Notes under the pieces: model-generated
Seen by the model: only the letters and a program-made list of their open reading frames with translations
Told to the model about the DNA's origin: nothing
Database searches by the model: none
Source: Lachnospiraceae bacterium
GTDB taxonomy: Bacteria > Bacillota > Clostridia > Lachnospirales > Lachnospiraceae
Length of the DNA: 64,000 nt
Assembly: GCA_900766915.1 (NCBI GenBank)
Contig: CAAFXE010000324.1
Coordinates: 1-64,000 of the forward strand
Direction of reading: 5' to 3'
Translations under genes and position numbers: made by a program
In this document: positions 34,150-42,519 of the stretch, piece by piece
Numbering within the stretch: position 1 is the first letter of the stretch
Layout of the letters: each line of letters starts with the position of its first letter

Positions 34150-34527
34150 ATGGAAAACGACTGGAGATTCTATACGACCCATGAAGGGATTAACTCTATC
34201 AGAAATTCAAAGCTTGATGAAAAGAACTATTATCGCATGAAAATATTTATGAAAAACTATTTCAGGGGACGCTTTGCAGAAGATAACAAAAAGTCATCTT
34301 CCTTGCTGTTTAGTATCGTCATGAGTATTTCGGGAGGGCGGGATAGCGAAGTTTCGGAAACTCCATTTTTATGCAGGGTGAATGTAGATGAGCAAAAGCT
34401 CGCTCTATCATGGGCAGATACCACCGGCGTTTGTGTGACGGCAGATTCCAAAGAAGGAAACTGTGTCATCCGGGAACTATACCAGGTGCTGAAAAAAAGC
34501 GAAGACAACGAATTTTGGAAACTTTGA
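34150..34527 (+). CDS. Hypothetical protein between tRNA-Leu genes
   Basis: The product has 125 residues and opens MENDWRFYTTHEGINSIRNSKLDEKNYYRMKIFMKNYF. GAGGGTG lies about 6 bp upstream of the ATG. There is no signal peptide, no membrane span and no motif I recognise. The composition is mixed and plausible for a small soluble protein (SIVMSISGGRD, FLCRVNVDEQKLALSWADTTG). It sits inside the segment bounded by two identical inverted tRNA-Leu genes, so it may be a strain-variable gene. Confidence 0.55.
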   Translation: MENDWRFYTTHEGINSIRNSKLDEKNYYRMKIFMKNYFRGRFAEDNKKSSSLLFSIVMSISGGRDSEVSETPFLCRVNVDEQKLALSWADTTGVCVTADSKEGNCVIRELYQVLKKSEDNEFWKL

Positions 34528-34575
34528 AAATTTTATTGACATTTTCCATGCTATCTGCTAATATATCATTTGTTC

Positions 34576-34659
34576 GCGGGAATGCTGGAATTGGCAGACA
34601 GGCTAGACTAAGGATCTAGTGTTGGCAACGACGTGAGGGTTCAAGTCCCTTTTCCCGCA
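34576..34659 (+). tRNA. tRNA-Leu (anticodon AAG), second inverted copy
   Basis: The 84 nt are identical to the minus-strand gene at 33538-33621, including discriminator A and the AAG anticodon. The immediate flanks are also conserved (ATATCATTTGTTC before, CGATAT(A/G)TTGAGCG after), so the duplicated segment is longer than the tRNA. Confidence 0.95.
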
Positions 34660-34670
34660 CGATATATTGA

Positions 34671-34712
34671 GCGGTAAATATGGCAGAAATGCTGTATTTA
34701 CCGTATTTTTTT
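34671..34712 (+). terminator. Terminator of the second tRNA-Leu(AAG)
   Basis: CGGTAAATA pairs with TATTTACCG, followed by a run of seven T. Confidence 0.85.
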
Positions 34713-34809
34713 GTGTTTACATTTGTTACACTTTTTGACCACCATCTGTTTTTATGGTACAATATGACTACGGTTTTACAAGTAAAAACACATAGGAAAG
34801 GCAATTGCT

Positions 34810-36693
34810 TTGAAAAACAAATTATATTTTTCAAAAATATATTTCATAGGATTCATTCTTTGTTTTGTATTATCTCTTTTTGCAGGCAGAAAGGTCTATA
34901 CCCATATTACACTGAATTATGCCTATGATCCGGTAGGAGAGGCCCTTGTATCCGTATACCGGGGGGATGAGCTTCTTGCGCAGGCAGAGGTTGTAGACAC
35001 AGCCGCAGATCTGTATTTCTGGGGATCGGATTTTACAGAAATTGCACCGATTCACTACGATACCTATGAGGAGCTTTATCTGGAAAGTATAGACATCAGG
35101 GTTTATGGATACCTGGTGTGTCATCTGTCACCAGCGGATATCATTCAGGAGTTTTCTGCGAATGATGGAATCAGGCGGCTTGAGGTAGAGGATCCGGGAG
35201 TGAATATCATGACAGAAAATGATAATCCCCGGCTTCTCATTTCAGAGAACCTTCATGAGAAAATATCCAGTGTATCATCGGTAATGAGCATTTTAAACCT
35301 CTTATTTTATAGTCTGATCTGGACTTTCCTGTATTGGTATCTGTTTCAAATTCTGGATTTAAGGAACGATCATTCGTATGGTAATGTCTTAGATGCTGTG
35401 CTTGGAATCGTAGGGATGGTCAGCATTTTGCTTGCCTGGGGGATTGCTTTTCGCAGTGCCTATGGCGGTACCGTACATCCTGATGAAATGCAGACCAGGG
35501 CAGCAATTGATTATTACCGCACCCATTGGATTCAGCCGGATGTGAGAAGTCCATTTGTAGCAGAGACTGTTTCCGGTTATGGAATGACCCGTCTTTCGGA
35601 AATCAATCTCTATTATCCGCTGGCAGGACATTTTGCAAATCTATGTGGATTTGCGATGTCATTTCGAGCATTAGGAATGGCAATGATTGCTATATTGGGC
35701 TGTTTTGTCTTAAAAAATATCAAGAAGGAACGGTATCTAACCATCCTGTTTTTTGCAACGCCTCAGCTTTGGTATCTGTTTTCCTATGCTACCTCCGATG
35801 CGTACGATTATCTTTTTGCGGTGTTTGCAGCTTATGAGATCTTATCGAAGGACAGCAGCCTCAATCGGCTGATAAGAGAGCCTTTTACGAAAAAAAAGAT
35901 TCCTGCATTTCTTTGGAATGGATTTATTTTTGCGAATCTGCTAATGGCAAAAAAATCTTTTTATGTGGTACTGGTGACGATTTTCCTGCTTCTCTTATAT
36001 CGGCTGATTTTTGCTGAAAAAACAGAGAGAAAGCAGCTCTTTGGAAAATATCTGTGTCTTTTGGCTGTTGCATTTACCCTGGTAACGATTCGCTCATTGC
36101 CGGATCTTGGTTATTATGGATTACATAAAGGGGAAGCAGTCGCTCAGATCATAGAAGAGACTGCATGGCCGGAATATAAACCCTCCACACCGGCACTGGA
36201 GCAGGCAAAATCTACCCTTCTTTTTGAAAAAGGTGTGACTTTGAAGTCGTTTTTCAAGGACTGGCATTTTAACCGGGAGCTTTTTACCAACTATTTTGGC
36301 TATTACGGAATTTACAGCCTTCGGGCAAAGGACTGGTACTACAGTCTTATGGCAGTTTTATATATTCTCTTATTGGGTACGGTTGGAGCACTGACCCACC
36401 GGAATATTAGAAAAGAGAAAGCCTCAGGTCGTTCTGTTCTGATGAAACGACTGGCCTACTGGACCATGTGGGGCATGATGGTACTCATGTATCTTCTGAC
36501 CGTTTATAACGCCTATTTTGTGGATTTTCAGCCTCAGGGAAGATATTTGTTTCCAGCATTGCCGGCGCTGGCCTGCCAGATGGCATTGTATAAGGAAGTG
36601 GAAGAACATAATTGGGTACGCTCGTTGATTGCAGCCATTGCGGTGGTATCTCTCTATTCCTTTTATAAAATTGCATACTTAAATTTCGTATAG
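34810..36693 (+). CDS. Large membrane protein, GT-C/DUF2142-like
   Basis: The product is 627 residues with a TTG start; AGGAAAGG lies about 8 bp upstream. An N-terminal signal-anchor span (FIGFILCFVLSLFAGRKVY) is followed by about 130 polar, beta-rich residues outside the membrane. About ten hydrophobic spans come next. The loop after the third span holds GTVHPDEMQTRAAIDYYRTHW, with an acidic pair at the GT-C catalytic position, and YPLAGHF. It has a domain order opposite to the four GT-C paralogues at the window start (beta domain first) and resembles DUF2142-type predicted glycosyltransferases. It is monocistronic by context. The substrate is unknown. Confidence 0.7.
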   Translation: MKNKLYFSKIYFIGFILCFVLSLFAGRKVYTHITLNYAYDPVGEALVSVYRGDELLAQAEVVDTAADLYFWGSDFTEIAPIHYDTYEELYLESIDIRVYGYLVCHLSPADIIQEFSANDGIRRLEVEDPGVNIMTENDNPRLLISENLHEKISSVSSVMSILNLLFYSLIWTFLYWYLFQILDLRNDHSYGNVLDAVLGIVGMVSILLAWGIAFRSAYGGTVHPDEMQTRAAIDYYRTHWIQPDVRSPFVAETVSGYGMTRLSEINLYYPLAGHFANLCGFAMSFRALGMAMIAILGCFVLKNIKKERYLTILFFATPQLWYLFSYATSDAYDYLFAVFAAYEILSKDSSLNRLIREPFTKKKIPAFLWNGFIFANLLMAKKSFYVVLVTIFLLLLYRLIFAEKTERKQLFGKYLCLLAVAFTLVTIRSLPDLGYYGLHKGEAVAQIIEETAWPEYKPSTPALEQAKSTLLFEKGVTLKSFFKDWHFNRELFTNYFGYYGIYSLRAKDWYYSLMAVLYILLLGTVGALTHRNIRKEKASGRSVLMKRLAYWTMWGMMVLMYLLTVYNAYFVDFQPQGRYLFPALPALACQMALYKEVEEHNWVRSLIAAIAVVSLYSFYKIAYLNFV

Positions 36694-36800
36694 ATTCAGG
36701 GATGAAATCCATTTGAAAATCGAATTTTGTTTCATATCTGCAAAGTACTTAAACAGATACGTTCAATGTTTATATTTTGTTTAGAATATTCATAAAATTA

Positions 36801-36827
36801 TTAGCACTCAATTTGCTTGAGTGCTAA
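36801..36827. promoter_or_regulatory. CIRCE operator (HrcA binding site)
   Basis: TTAGCACTC, 9 bp, GAGTGCTAA is an exact CIRCE inverted repeat. HrcA binds it to repress chaperone genes until heat shock titrates GroEL. It lies 8 bp upstream of the -35 box of the htpG promoter. Confidence 0.96.
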
Positions 36828-36835
36828 TTTTTGTA

Positions 36836-36864
36836 TTGACTTTTCCAGTGTTGGAGATTAAAAT
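36836..36864 (+). promoter_or_regulatory. htpG promoter
   Basis: TTGACT and TAAAAT are 17 bp apart, directly downstream of CIRCE, giving a leader of about 120 nt. Confidence 0.8.
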
Positions 36865-36888
36865 ACTTTTCAGACAGTCAGTAATATC

Positions 36889-36950
36889 CATTTGCGAAGC
36901 AGATTTTGCATACATTTTTGCTTCTTATCTGGAAGGCACTGGACAGATAT
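36889..36950 (+). repeat. TTTGCGAAGCA element plus dispersed palindrome in the htpG leader
   Basis: ATCCATTTGCGAAGCAGATT is followed by TTATCTGGAAGGCACTGGAC ending AGATAT (36925-36950). The same pair recurs near 57.2 kb. It would be transcribed within the htpG leader. Confidence 0.55.
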
Positions 36951-36989
36951 GAAATCAGATAGAAGATTATAGAAAGAAGGAAATTTAAC

Positions 36990-38984
36990 ATGAGTGAAAA
37001 ACATGGAAGTTTATCAATCAACAGCGAGAATATTTTCCCCATCATTAAAAAGTGGTTATATTCCGATCACGACATTTTCTTTAGAGAATTGATCTCCAAT
37101 GGCTGTGATGCCATTACAAAGTTAAAGAAGCTGGAAATGATGGGAGAGTATACGTTCCCGGAAGACCACAAAAACAGAATTCTGGTTCTGATAAATCCGG
37201 AAGAAAAGACATTGAAATTTGTGGATACCGGTCTTGGTATGGATGCGGATGAGGTAGAAGAATATATTAATCAGATCGCATTCTCCGGAGCTACAGATTT
37301 CCTTGCAAAATACAAAGACAAAACAAACGAGGATCAGATCATCGGTCATTTCGGACTTGGTTTCTACTCTGCATTTATGGTAGCAGATGAAGTACACATT
37401 GATACCCTGTCTTATAAAGAAGGTGCAAAACCGGTTCACTGGGAATGTGACGGCGGTACAGAATATTCCATGACAGAAGGTACCAGAGCAGAGGTTGGAA
37501 CAACAATTACATTATTCTTAAATGAAGAGAGCCTGGAATTTGCCAACGAATACCGTGCAAGAGAAGTTATTGAGAAATATTGTTCCTTCATGCCAACAGA
37601 AATTTTCCTTTTCAAAGAAGGAGAAGAAGTGGGAGCCTTCGATGTAGAAGAGGAGGAAGAAACAGCTGAGGCTGCGGCAGAAGAAACAGCCACAGAGGGT
37701 GAAGAAACGAAAGAAGGGGAAGAAAAGGAAGAAAAACCGAAAAAACAGATGCCGGTTTCCTTAAGTGATACAGAGCCCCTTTGGACAAAGCATCCAAATG
37801 AATGTGAAAAAGAACAGTATCTGGATTTCTACCGCAAGGTATTCCATGATTACAAGGAGCCGCTGTTCTGGATTCACTTAAACATGGATTATCCGTTTAA
37901 CTTAAAGGGTATTTTATACTTCCCGAAGATCAATACAGAATACGATTCCATTGAAGGAACCATCAAGCTTTACAACAATCAGGTGTTCATTGCCGATAAC
38001 ATCAAAGAGGTGATTCCGGAATTCTTAATGCTTTTAAAGGGTGTCATCGACTGTCCGGATCTTCCGCTGAATGTATCCCGTAGTGCATTACAGAATGACG
38101 GTTTTGTAAAGAAGATTTCTGATTACATTACCAAGAAGGTTGCAGACCGTCTAAGCGGCATGTGCAAGACCCAGAGGGAAGATTACGAAAAATACTGGGA
38201 TGATATCAACCCATTCATCAAATTCGGATGTATTAAGGATGATAAATTCTCAGGCAAGATGATGGACTATATCCTTTATAAGGATATTGATGGAAAATAT
38301 CTGACCCTGAAGGATCTTCTTCCGGAAGAGCCGGAAGCTGAGGTCGTAGAAGAAGGCAAGGAAGACAAAGAGGAAGAAAAGAAACCGACGACAATCTTCT
38401 ATGTAACAGATGAGATCCAGCAGAGTCAGTATATCAATATGTTCCGTGCAGAAGGTAAAAATGCAGTGATCTTAAAACACAACATTGATTCTCCTTTTGT
38501 AACTCATGTGGAACGTCTCAACGAAAAGGTACATTTCCAGAGAATCGACGCAGACCTGACAGATGATTTTAAGGAAACTGTGTCCGAAGAGGAAATGAAA
38601 GAGACGACCGATGCCCTCACAGAACTTTTCAGAAAAGCACTGAACAATGAAAAGCTTCAGGTGAAGGTGGAAAAACTGAAAAATGAAGAAGTTTCTTCCA
38701 TGGTAACTCTTTCCGAAGAAAGCAGACGTATGCAGGAAATGATGAAAATGTATGGCATGGCAGGCATGGATCCGTCCATGTTCGGCGGTGACGAAACACT
38801 GGTATTAAATGCCAACAACAAGCTCGTTCAGTATGTTCTGGCAAATAAAGATGCTGAGAATACACCAATGTTCTGCGAACAGCTCTACGATCTTGCTATG
38901 ATCAGCCATAAACCGCTTGCACCGGAAGCAATGACGAAATTTATTGCAAGAAGCAATCAGATCATGATGCTGCTTACAAAATAA
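36990..38984 (+). CDS. htpG: Molecular chaperone HtpG (Hsp90)
   Basis: The product has 664 residues. The N-terminal GHKL ATPase has FFRELISNGCDAITKLKKL (catalytic Glu and Mg-binding Asn), DTGLGM, and GHFGLGFYSAFMVADEV. The middle domain follows (DCPDLPLNVSRSALQNDGFVKKI) and the C-terminal dimerisation domain ends LARSNQIMMLLTK-like. It is about 40 residues longer than E. coli HtpG because of two acidic, low-complexity inserts: about residues 215-252 (Glu-rich, ending KPKKQ) and about 447-470. The first sits where eukaryotic Hsp90 has its charged linker. It is an ATP-driven cytosolic chaperone, probably under HrcA control. Confidence 0.95.
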   Translation: MSEKHGSLSINSENIFPIIKKWLYSDHDIFFRELISNGCDAITKLKKLEMMGEYTFPEDHKNRILVLINPEEKTLKFVDTGLGMDADEVEEYINQIAFSGATDFLAKYKDKTNEDQIIGHFGLGFYSAFMVADEVHIDTLSYKEGAKPVHWECDGGTEYSMTEGTRAEVGTTITLFLNEESLEFANEYRAREVIEKYCSFMPTEIFLFKEGEEVGAFDVEEEEETAEAAAEETATEGEETKEGEEKEEKPKKQMPVSLSDTEPLWTKHPNECEKEQYLDFYRKVFHDYKEPLFWIHLNMDYPFNLKGILYFPKINTEYDSIEGTIKLYNNQVFIADNIKEVIPEFLMLLKGVIDCPDLPLNVSRSALQNDGFVKKISDYITKKVADRLSGMCKTQREDYEKYWDDINPFIKFGCIKDDKFSGKMMDYILYKDIDGKYLTLKDLLPEEPEAEVVEEGKEDKEEEKKPTTIFYVTDEIQQSQYINMFRAEGKNAVILKHNIDSPFVTHVERLNEKVHFQRIDADLTDDFKETVSEEEMKETTDALTELFRKALNNEKLQVKVEKLKNEEVSSMVTLSEESRRMQEMMKMYGMAGMDPSMFGGDETLVLNANNKLVQYVLANKDAENTPMFCEQLYDLAMISHKPLAPEAMTKFIARSNQIMMLLTK

Positions 38985-38989
38985 ATGTA

Positions 38990-39026
38990 TAAAAAAGGGA
39001 GGTCAGCTTATAAAAAGCTGATCTCC
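38990..39026 (-). terminator. Terminator of the DUF5721-like gene, overlapping its 3' end
   Basis: GGAGGTCAGCTT pairs with AAGCTGATCTCC around ATAAA. On the minus strand a T run follows. The stop codon of the minus-strand gene lies in the loop. Confidence 0.8.
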
Positions 39027-39508
39027 TGCTGTTTTAAGAAACGTTTTACCATGTCATCCCAGGCGTGCTCCAGGGATTTGTCCAGGGTAAATAAGTTTAA
39101 ATTGGTAGCAGTAATACAGGATAACCCGTTATGGTCGTATCGGACATTGAAAAGCAGTCCGGACACATTTTCCGGGGTTAGTGATGTAATGCCGGAGACA
39201 CTTAAAAGTTTTTTTGTATTTTCCTCAGACAGCTGGAAGGTGAAACGAAAGCCAAGAGGCGTCTTTTTCCCCTTAATTAACTCCAAACAGAAAGGACGAA
39301 CCTCCCTCCAGAGAGAAAAGGCCCTGTGGGTAAGACTTCCTTCCTCAATTTCCTGTGCTGTAAAAAAGTCTTTCTGGAGTCTTCCGTCGATGTGAAAGGT
39401 GTTGTAGGTAGTGATCTGGCCTTCCACCAGAAGAAAGTTGTCAAAGGTCTGAGACAGCAGAAGCTTATTCATAAAGCTTTTGATTTCCTGAATTTGAAGT
39501 GCGATCAT
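39008..39508 (-). CDS. DUF5721-like protein of unknown function
   Basis: The product has 166 residues and opens MIALQIQEIKSFMNKLLLSQTFDNFLLVEGQITTYNTFHIDGRLQKDFF. This start is shared by a conserved Lachnospiraceae family I know as DUF5721. It is soluble with alternating beta and helical stretches and no catalytic motif that I can name. AGGAGA precedes the ATG. It converges on htpG, and its own stop codon sits in a terminator loop. Confidence 0.75.
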   Translation of the reverse strand: MIALQIQEIKSFMNKLLLSQTFDNFLLVEGQITTYNTFHIDGRLQKDFFTAQEIEEGSLTHRAFSLWREVRPFCLELIKGKKTPLGFRFTFQLSEENTKKLLSVSGITSLTPENVSGLLFNVRYDHNGLSCITATNLNLFTLDKSLEHAWDDMVKRFLKQQEISFL

Positions 39509-39526
39509 AAAAATTCTCCTATAAAT

Positions 39527-39552
39527 GTATCTGTTCAGTACCTTCCGGATAC
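39527..39552 (+). repeat. Copy of the 26-bp dispersed palindrome
   Basis: GTATCTGTTCAGTACCTTCC ending GGATAC, directly followed by CAGTTAC. It lies in the divergent gap before the DegV gene. Confidence 0.6.
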
Positions 39553-39690
39553 CAGTTACATAAAATTATTCTTTAGTATATCGTGAAAATGAAAAAGGTT
39601 CAACGTAGTTTTAAAAACCACTTGAAAAAGCATTGGGTAGTATGTTATGCTAATACCAATGAACAGTTACCATGATGATAAGGAGACGCT

Positions 39691-40530
39691 ATGAGTTATA
39701 AAATAATTGTTGACAGCTGTGGAGAATTACCGGAAAGATGTAAAAATGATGAACATTTTGAAAGCATTCCGTTATCCATGCAGATAGATGAATATTTGAT
39801 AGTAGACGATGAAACTTTTGATCAGGCAGATTTCTTAAAGAAGATGGCGGAAAGCCCTAATTGTCCGAAGTCTTCCTGTCCTTCACCGGAAAGATATATG
39901 GAGGCTTACCGCTGTGATGCAGAGCATGTCTATGCAGTGACCCTGTCAGGAAATTTAAGCGGTTCCTATAACAGTGCAGTGCTTGGAAAGAATCTTTATC
40001 ATGAAGAGTATGGTGAGAAGAAGATCCATGTATTTGATTCCTGTTCTGCTTCCATCGGAGAGACTCTTCTTGCATTAAAAATTGAGGAATGTGAAGCAAA
40101 AGGGATGTCCTTTGAAGAGACAGTAGAAACTGTGGAAGCTTACAAAAATGAGCAGCATACGTATTTCGTGCTGGAAACACTGGAAGTACTTCGTAAGAAT
40201 GGTCGTTTAAGCAATTTAAAGGCATTTGTGGCAAATGCACTGAACATCAAACCTGTTATGGGTTCTACACCGGAAGGCCAGATCCAGCAGCTTTCCCAGA
40301 CCCGTGGCATCAACCGTGCCGTGTTAAAGATGATCGATTATCTTGTAGAAGAAGCGACAAATCCGGAAGAGAAGATCGTGGCTATTTCCCACTGTAACTG
40401 TCCGGAAAGAGCGCAGATGGCAAAGGAAGAGATTCTAAAACGCATTCCCGTAAAGGATGTGATCATCTTAGATACCAGAGGTATCAGCAGCATGTATGCA
40501 AGTGATGGCGGAATTATTATGGTTGTTTAG
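39691..40530 (+). CDS. DegV-family fatty-acid-binding protein
   Basis: The product has 279 residues. KIIVDSCGELPE opens the domain. TLSGNLSGSYNSAVLGKN is the strictly placed Ser-rich fatty-acid headgroup loop. VLETLEVLRKNGRLSNLKAFVANALNIKPVM is the family signature, ending in ISSMYASDGGIIMVV. DegV/FakB proteins carry fatty acids for phosphorylation by FakA. Whether this copy is a true FakB is not shown by the sequence. AAGGAG precedes the ATG. It is monocistronic. Confidence 0.93.
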   Translation: MSYKIIVDSCGELPERCKNDEHFESIPLSMQIDEYLIVDDETFDQADFLKKMAESPNCPKSSCPSPERYMEAYRCDAEHVYAVTLSGNLSGSYNSAVLGKNLYHEEYGEKKIHVFDSCSASIGETLLALKIEECEAKGMSFEETVETVEAYKNEQHTYFVLETLEVLRKNGRLSNLKAFVANALNIKPVMGSTPEGQIQQLSQTRGINRAVLKMIDYLVEEATNPEEKIVAISHCNCPERAQMAKEEILKRIPVKDVIILDTRGISSMYASDGGIIMVV

Positions 40531-40553
40531 TGACTGTTCAGAAGCCACTATTC

Positions 40554-40579
40554 GTATCTGGAAGGTACACAACAGATAC
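40554..40579 (+). repeat. Copy of the 26-bp dispersed palindrome
   Basis: GTATCTGGAAGG...ACAGATAC, preceded by GTGACTGTTCAGAAGCCAC. It is the closest match to the copy at 8194. Confidence 0.6.
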
Positions 40580-40684
40580 GTTGTGTAAAAAAACCATGGA
40601 TTTTTCACAGATTTGTGGTATACTGCATATATGCAGCCAGTCATGCAGGGAACAGTAACGAACAAATAGGTGAGGAGTTAAATA

Positions 40685-40915
40685 ATGAGCCAGGAAAAAG
40701 TAAATCAGTATAAAGAGACAAAGAAAAACAGAAAAGAAATCGCAAAGAAGCAGAAACAGAAAGCACTGATGACAAAGATTGGCGTTGGTGTGGTAGCAGC
40801 GGTTCTTGCTGTATGGATCGGATACTCAGCAGTGGTGTCAATTCAGAATGCAGAAGGTCCGGAAGTGACCGTTGATACGACTGCAATTACAGAGTATGTA
40901 AATGGTTTGGAATAA
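40685..40915 (+). CDS. Small single-span membrane protein
   Basis: The product has 76 residues. A very basic, charged N-terminus (NQYKETKKNRKEIAKKQKQK) is followed by one span (IGVGVVAAVLAVWIGYSAVV) and an acidic outside tail. GTGAGGAG precedes the ATG and a terminator follows, so it is a real single-gene unit. The topology is N-in by the positive-inside rule. No function is recognisable. Confidence 0.75.
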   Translation: MSQEKVNQYKETKKNRKEIAKKQKQKALMTKIGVGVVAAVLAVWIGYSAVVSIQNAEGPEVTVDTTAITEYVNGLE

Positions 40916-40927
40916 TTAAAATTGTGC

Positions 40928-40956
40928 GGGAGTCTCGAGAGAGATTCCCATTTTTT
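40928..40956 (+). terminator. Terminator of the small membrane protein gene
   Basis: GGGAGTCTC pairs with GAGATTCCC around GAGA, then ATTTTTT. Confidence 0.85.
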
Positions 40957-40960
40957 GCAT

Positions 40961-41006
40961 AAAAATACCCTATAAGCAGAATGTTTTATCCTGCCTACAG
41001 GGTTTT
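40961..41006 (-). terminator. Terminator of argG
   Basis: On the minus strand ACCCTGTAGGCAG pairs with CTGCTTATAGGGT, with a T run after it. Confidence 0.85.
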
Positions 41007-41011
41007 TAAAT

Positions 41012-42235
41012 TTATTTACTGTTTTCTACTTCCTGCATTTTTAATGCACGAACCTTTAATGGAAGACCAAATAAGGTGATAAATCCGCTTGCATCATGGT
41101 GGTCGTATAAGTCACCTGTTGTGAAGGAGGCTAAGGATTCGCTGTATAAGCTGTATGGAGAGGTAGTTCCGGCTTTGATGATGTTGCCTTTGTAAAGCTT
41201 GAATTTTACTTCACCGGTTACATATTTTTGTGTGCTCTCCACAAATGCCTGAATTGCTTCACGAAGTGGTGTGAACCATTTTCCTTCGTATACGATCTGA
41301 GCAAATTTGTTGCCCATATCTTTTTTTACTTCCATGGTAGCACGATCGAGAACAAGCTCCTCTAACTGCTGATGAGCTTCCATGAGGATCGTTCCGCCCG
41401 GTGTTTCATATACACCACGGGATTTCATACCAACCACACGGTTTTCTACGATATCCACGATTCCGATACCATGTTTTCCGCCAAGCTTGTTTAATTCTGT
41501 AATGATCTCAGAAACCTTCATTTCTTTTCCGTTTAATGTTTTTGGAACACCGGCTTCAAAAGTCATAGTCACATATTCTGCTTCATCCGGAGCTTTTTCC
41601 GGAGAAACACCAAGTACAAGAAGATGATCGTAATTTGGCTCCTGTGCAGGATCTTCTAATTCCAGACCTTCATGGCTGATGTGCCAGAGGTTACGGTCAC
41701 GGCTGTAGCTGGAGTTTGCTGAGAATGGTAAGTCAATACCATGCTGTTTGCAGTATTCGATCTCATCTTCACGGGACTGCATGGTCCAGACATCTGTCAT
41801 ACGCCATGGAGCGATGATCTTTAAGTCCGGAGCTAAAGCTTTAATGCCAAGTTCAAAACGGATCTGGTCATTTCCTTTACCTGTTGCACCATGGCAGATT
41901 GCAGAAGCCCCTTCCTTACGCGCAATTTCTACGAGACGTTTTGCAATCACCGGACGAGCCATGGAAGTTCCTAATAAATATTTGTTTTCATATACGGCAC
42001 CGGCCTGTACACAAGGAACAATATATTCGTCACAGAACTCATCTACAATATTTTCAATATATAATTTGGAGGCACCGGAAAGCTTTGCTCTTTCTTCCAG
42101 TCCGTCTAATTCTTCTCCCTGTCCGCAGTCGATGCAGCAGCAGATAACTTCATAATCAAAATGTTCCTTTAACCATGGAATAATGGCTGTGGTATCCAGA
42201 CCGCCTGAGTACGCTAAGATAACTTTTTCTTTCAT
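41012..42235 (-). CDS. argG: Argininosuccinate synthase
   Basis: The 407-residue product joins citrulline and aspartate using ATP, the penultimate step to arginine. [12 protein letters not shown] near residue 8 is the PP-loop, and [15 protein letters not shown] and [20 protein letters not shown] are family signatures. AAGGAG precedes the ATG. It is divergent from argC across a shared control region with ArgR-like boxes. argH does not adjoin it within this window. Confidence 0.97.
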   Translation of the reverse strand: MKEKVILAYSGGLDTTAIIPWLKEHFDYEVICCCIDCGQGEELDGLEERAKLSGASKLYIENIVDEFCDEYIVPCVQAGAVYENKYLLGTSMARPVIAKRLVEIARKEGASAICHGATGKGNDQIRFELGIKALAPDLKIIAPWRMTDVWTMQSREDEIEYCKQHGIDLPFSANSSYSRDRNLWHISHEGLELEDPAQEPNYDHLLVLGVSPEKAPDEAEYVTMTFEAGVPKTLNGKEMKVSEIITELNKLGGKHGIGIVDIVENRVVGMKSRGVYETPGGTILMEAHQQLEELVLDRATMEVKKDMGNKFAQIVYEGKWFTPLREAIQAFVESTQKYVTGEVKFKLYKGNIIKAGTTSPYSLYSESLASFTTGDLYDHHDASGFITLFGLPLKVRALKMQEVENSK

Positions 42236-42319
42236 AATAAAATCTCCTTCGTGCTATGTATGTATTTTGTGATCGTACAAATGACTGTCAAACAATCACG
42301 TTTTTTTCAACTGAGCACT

Positions 42320-42348
42320 ACTATACACCATTCTATTTGGAATTGCAA
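42320..42348 (-). promoter_or_regulatory. argG promoter
   Basis: On the minus strand TTGCAA and TATAGT are 17 bp apart, about 85 bp upstream of the argG ATG. Confidence 0.7.
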
Positions 42349-42390
42349 GTGCAAATTTATACATTAATCAATAAAATATACAAAAAATAT

Positions 42391-42426
42391 TGAATAATAT
42401 GCATAAATGAAGAATAAATATGCATA
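42391..42426. promoter_or_regulatory. Two ArgR-like operator boxes between argG and argC
   Basis: TGAATAATATGCATA and AGAATAAATATGCATA, about 20 bp apart, resemble the Firmicutes ARG box TGAATWWWWATTCA (12 of 14 for the second). They lie between the two divergent promoters, as expected for arginine repression. Confidence 0.6.
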
Positions 42427-42442
42427 TATATACAAAAAGAGG

Positions 42443-42470
42443 TTGACATTCTGAAATATTTGTATATCAT
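42443..42470 (+). promoter_or_regulatory. argC operon promoter
   Basis: A perfect TTGACA and TATCAT are 16 bp apart, immediately downstream of the ArgR-like boxes, giving a leader of about 250 nt. Confidence 0.7.
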
Positions 42471-42519
42471 AAGTAGAAGAAATAATGTTCAAATGTTTAT
42501 TACTCTAGATAATCAGCGT

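Larger units (their letters stand above)
36694..36989 (+). promoter_or_regulatory. htpG control region
   Basis: The gap holds a degenerate repeat (ATCTGCAAAGTACTTAAACAGATACG), a CIRCE operator, a strong promoter and, between promoter and gene, another repeat pair. AGAAAGAAGG precedes the ATG. Confidence 0.7.
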
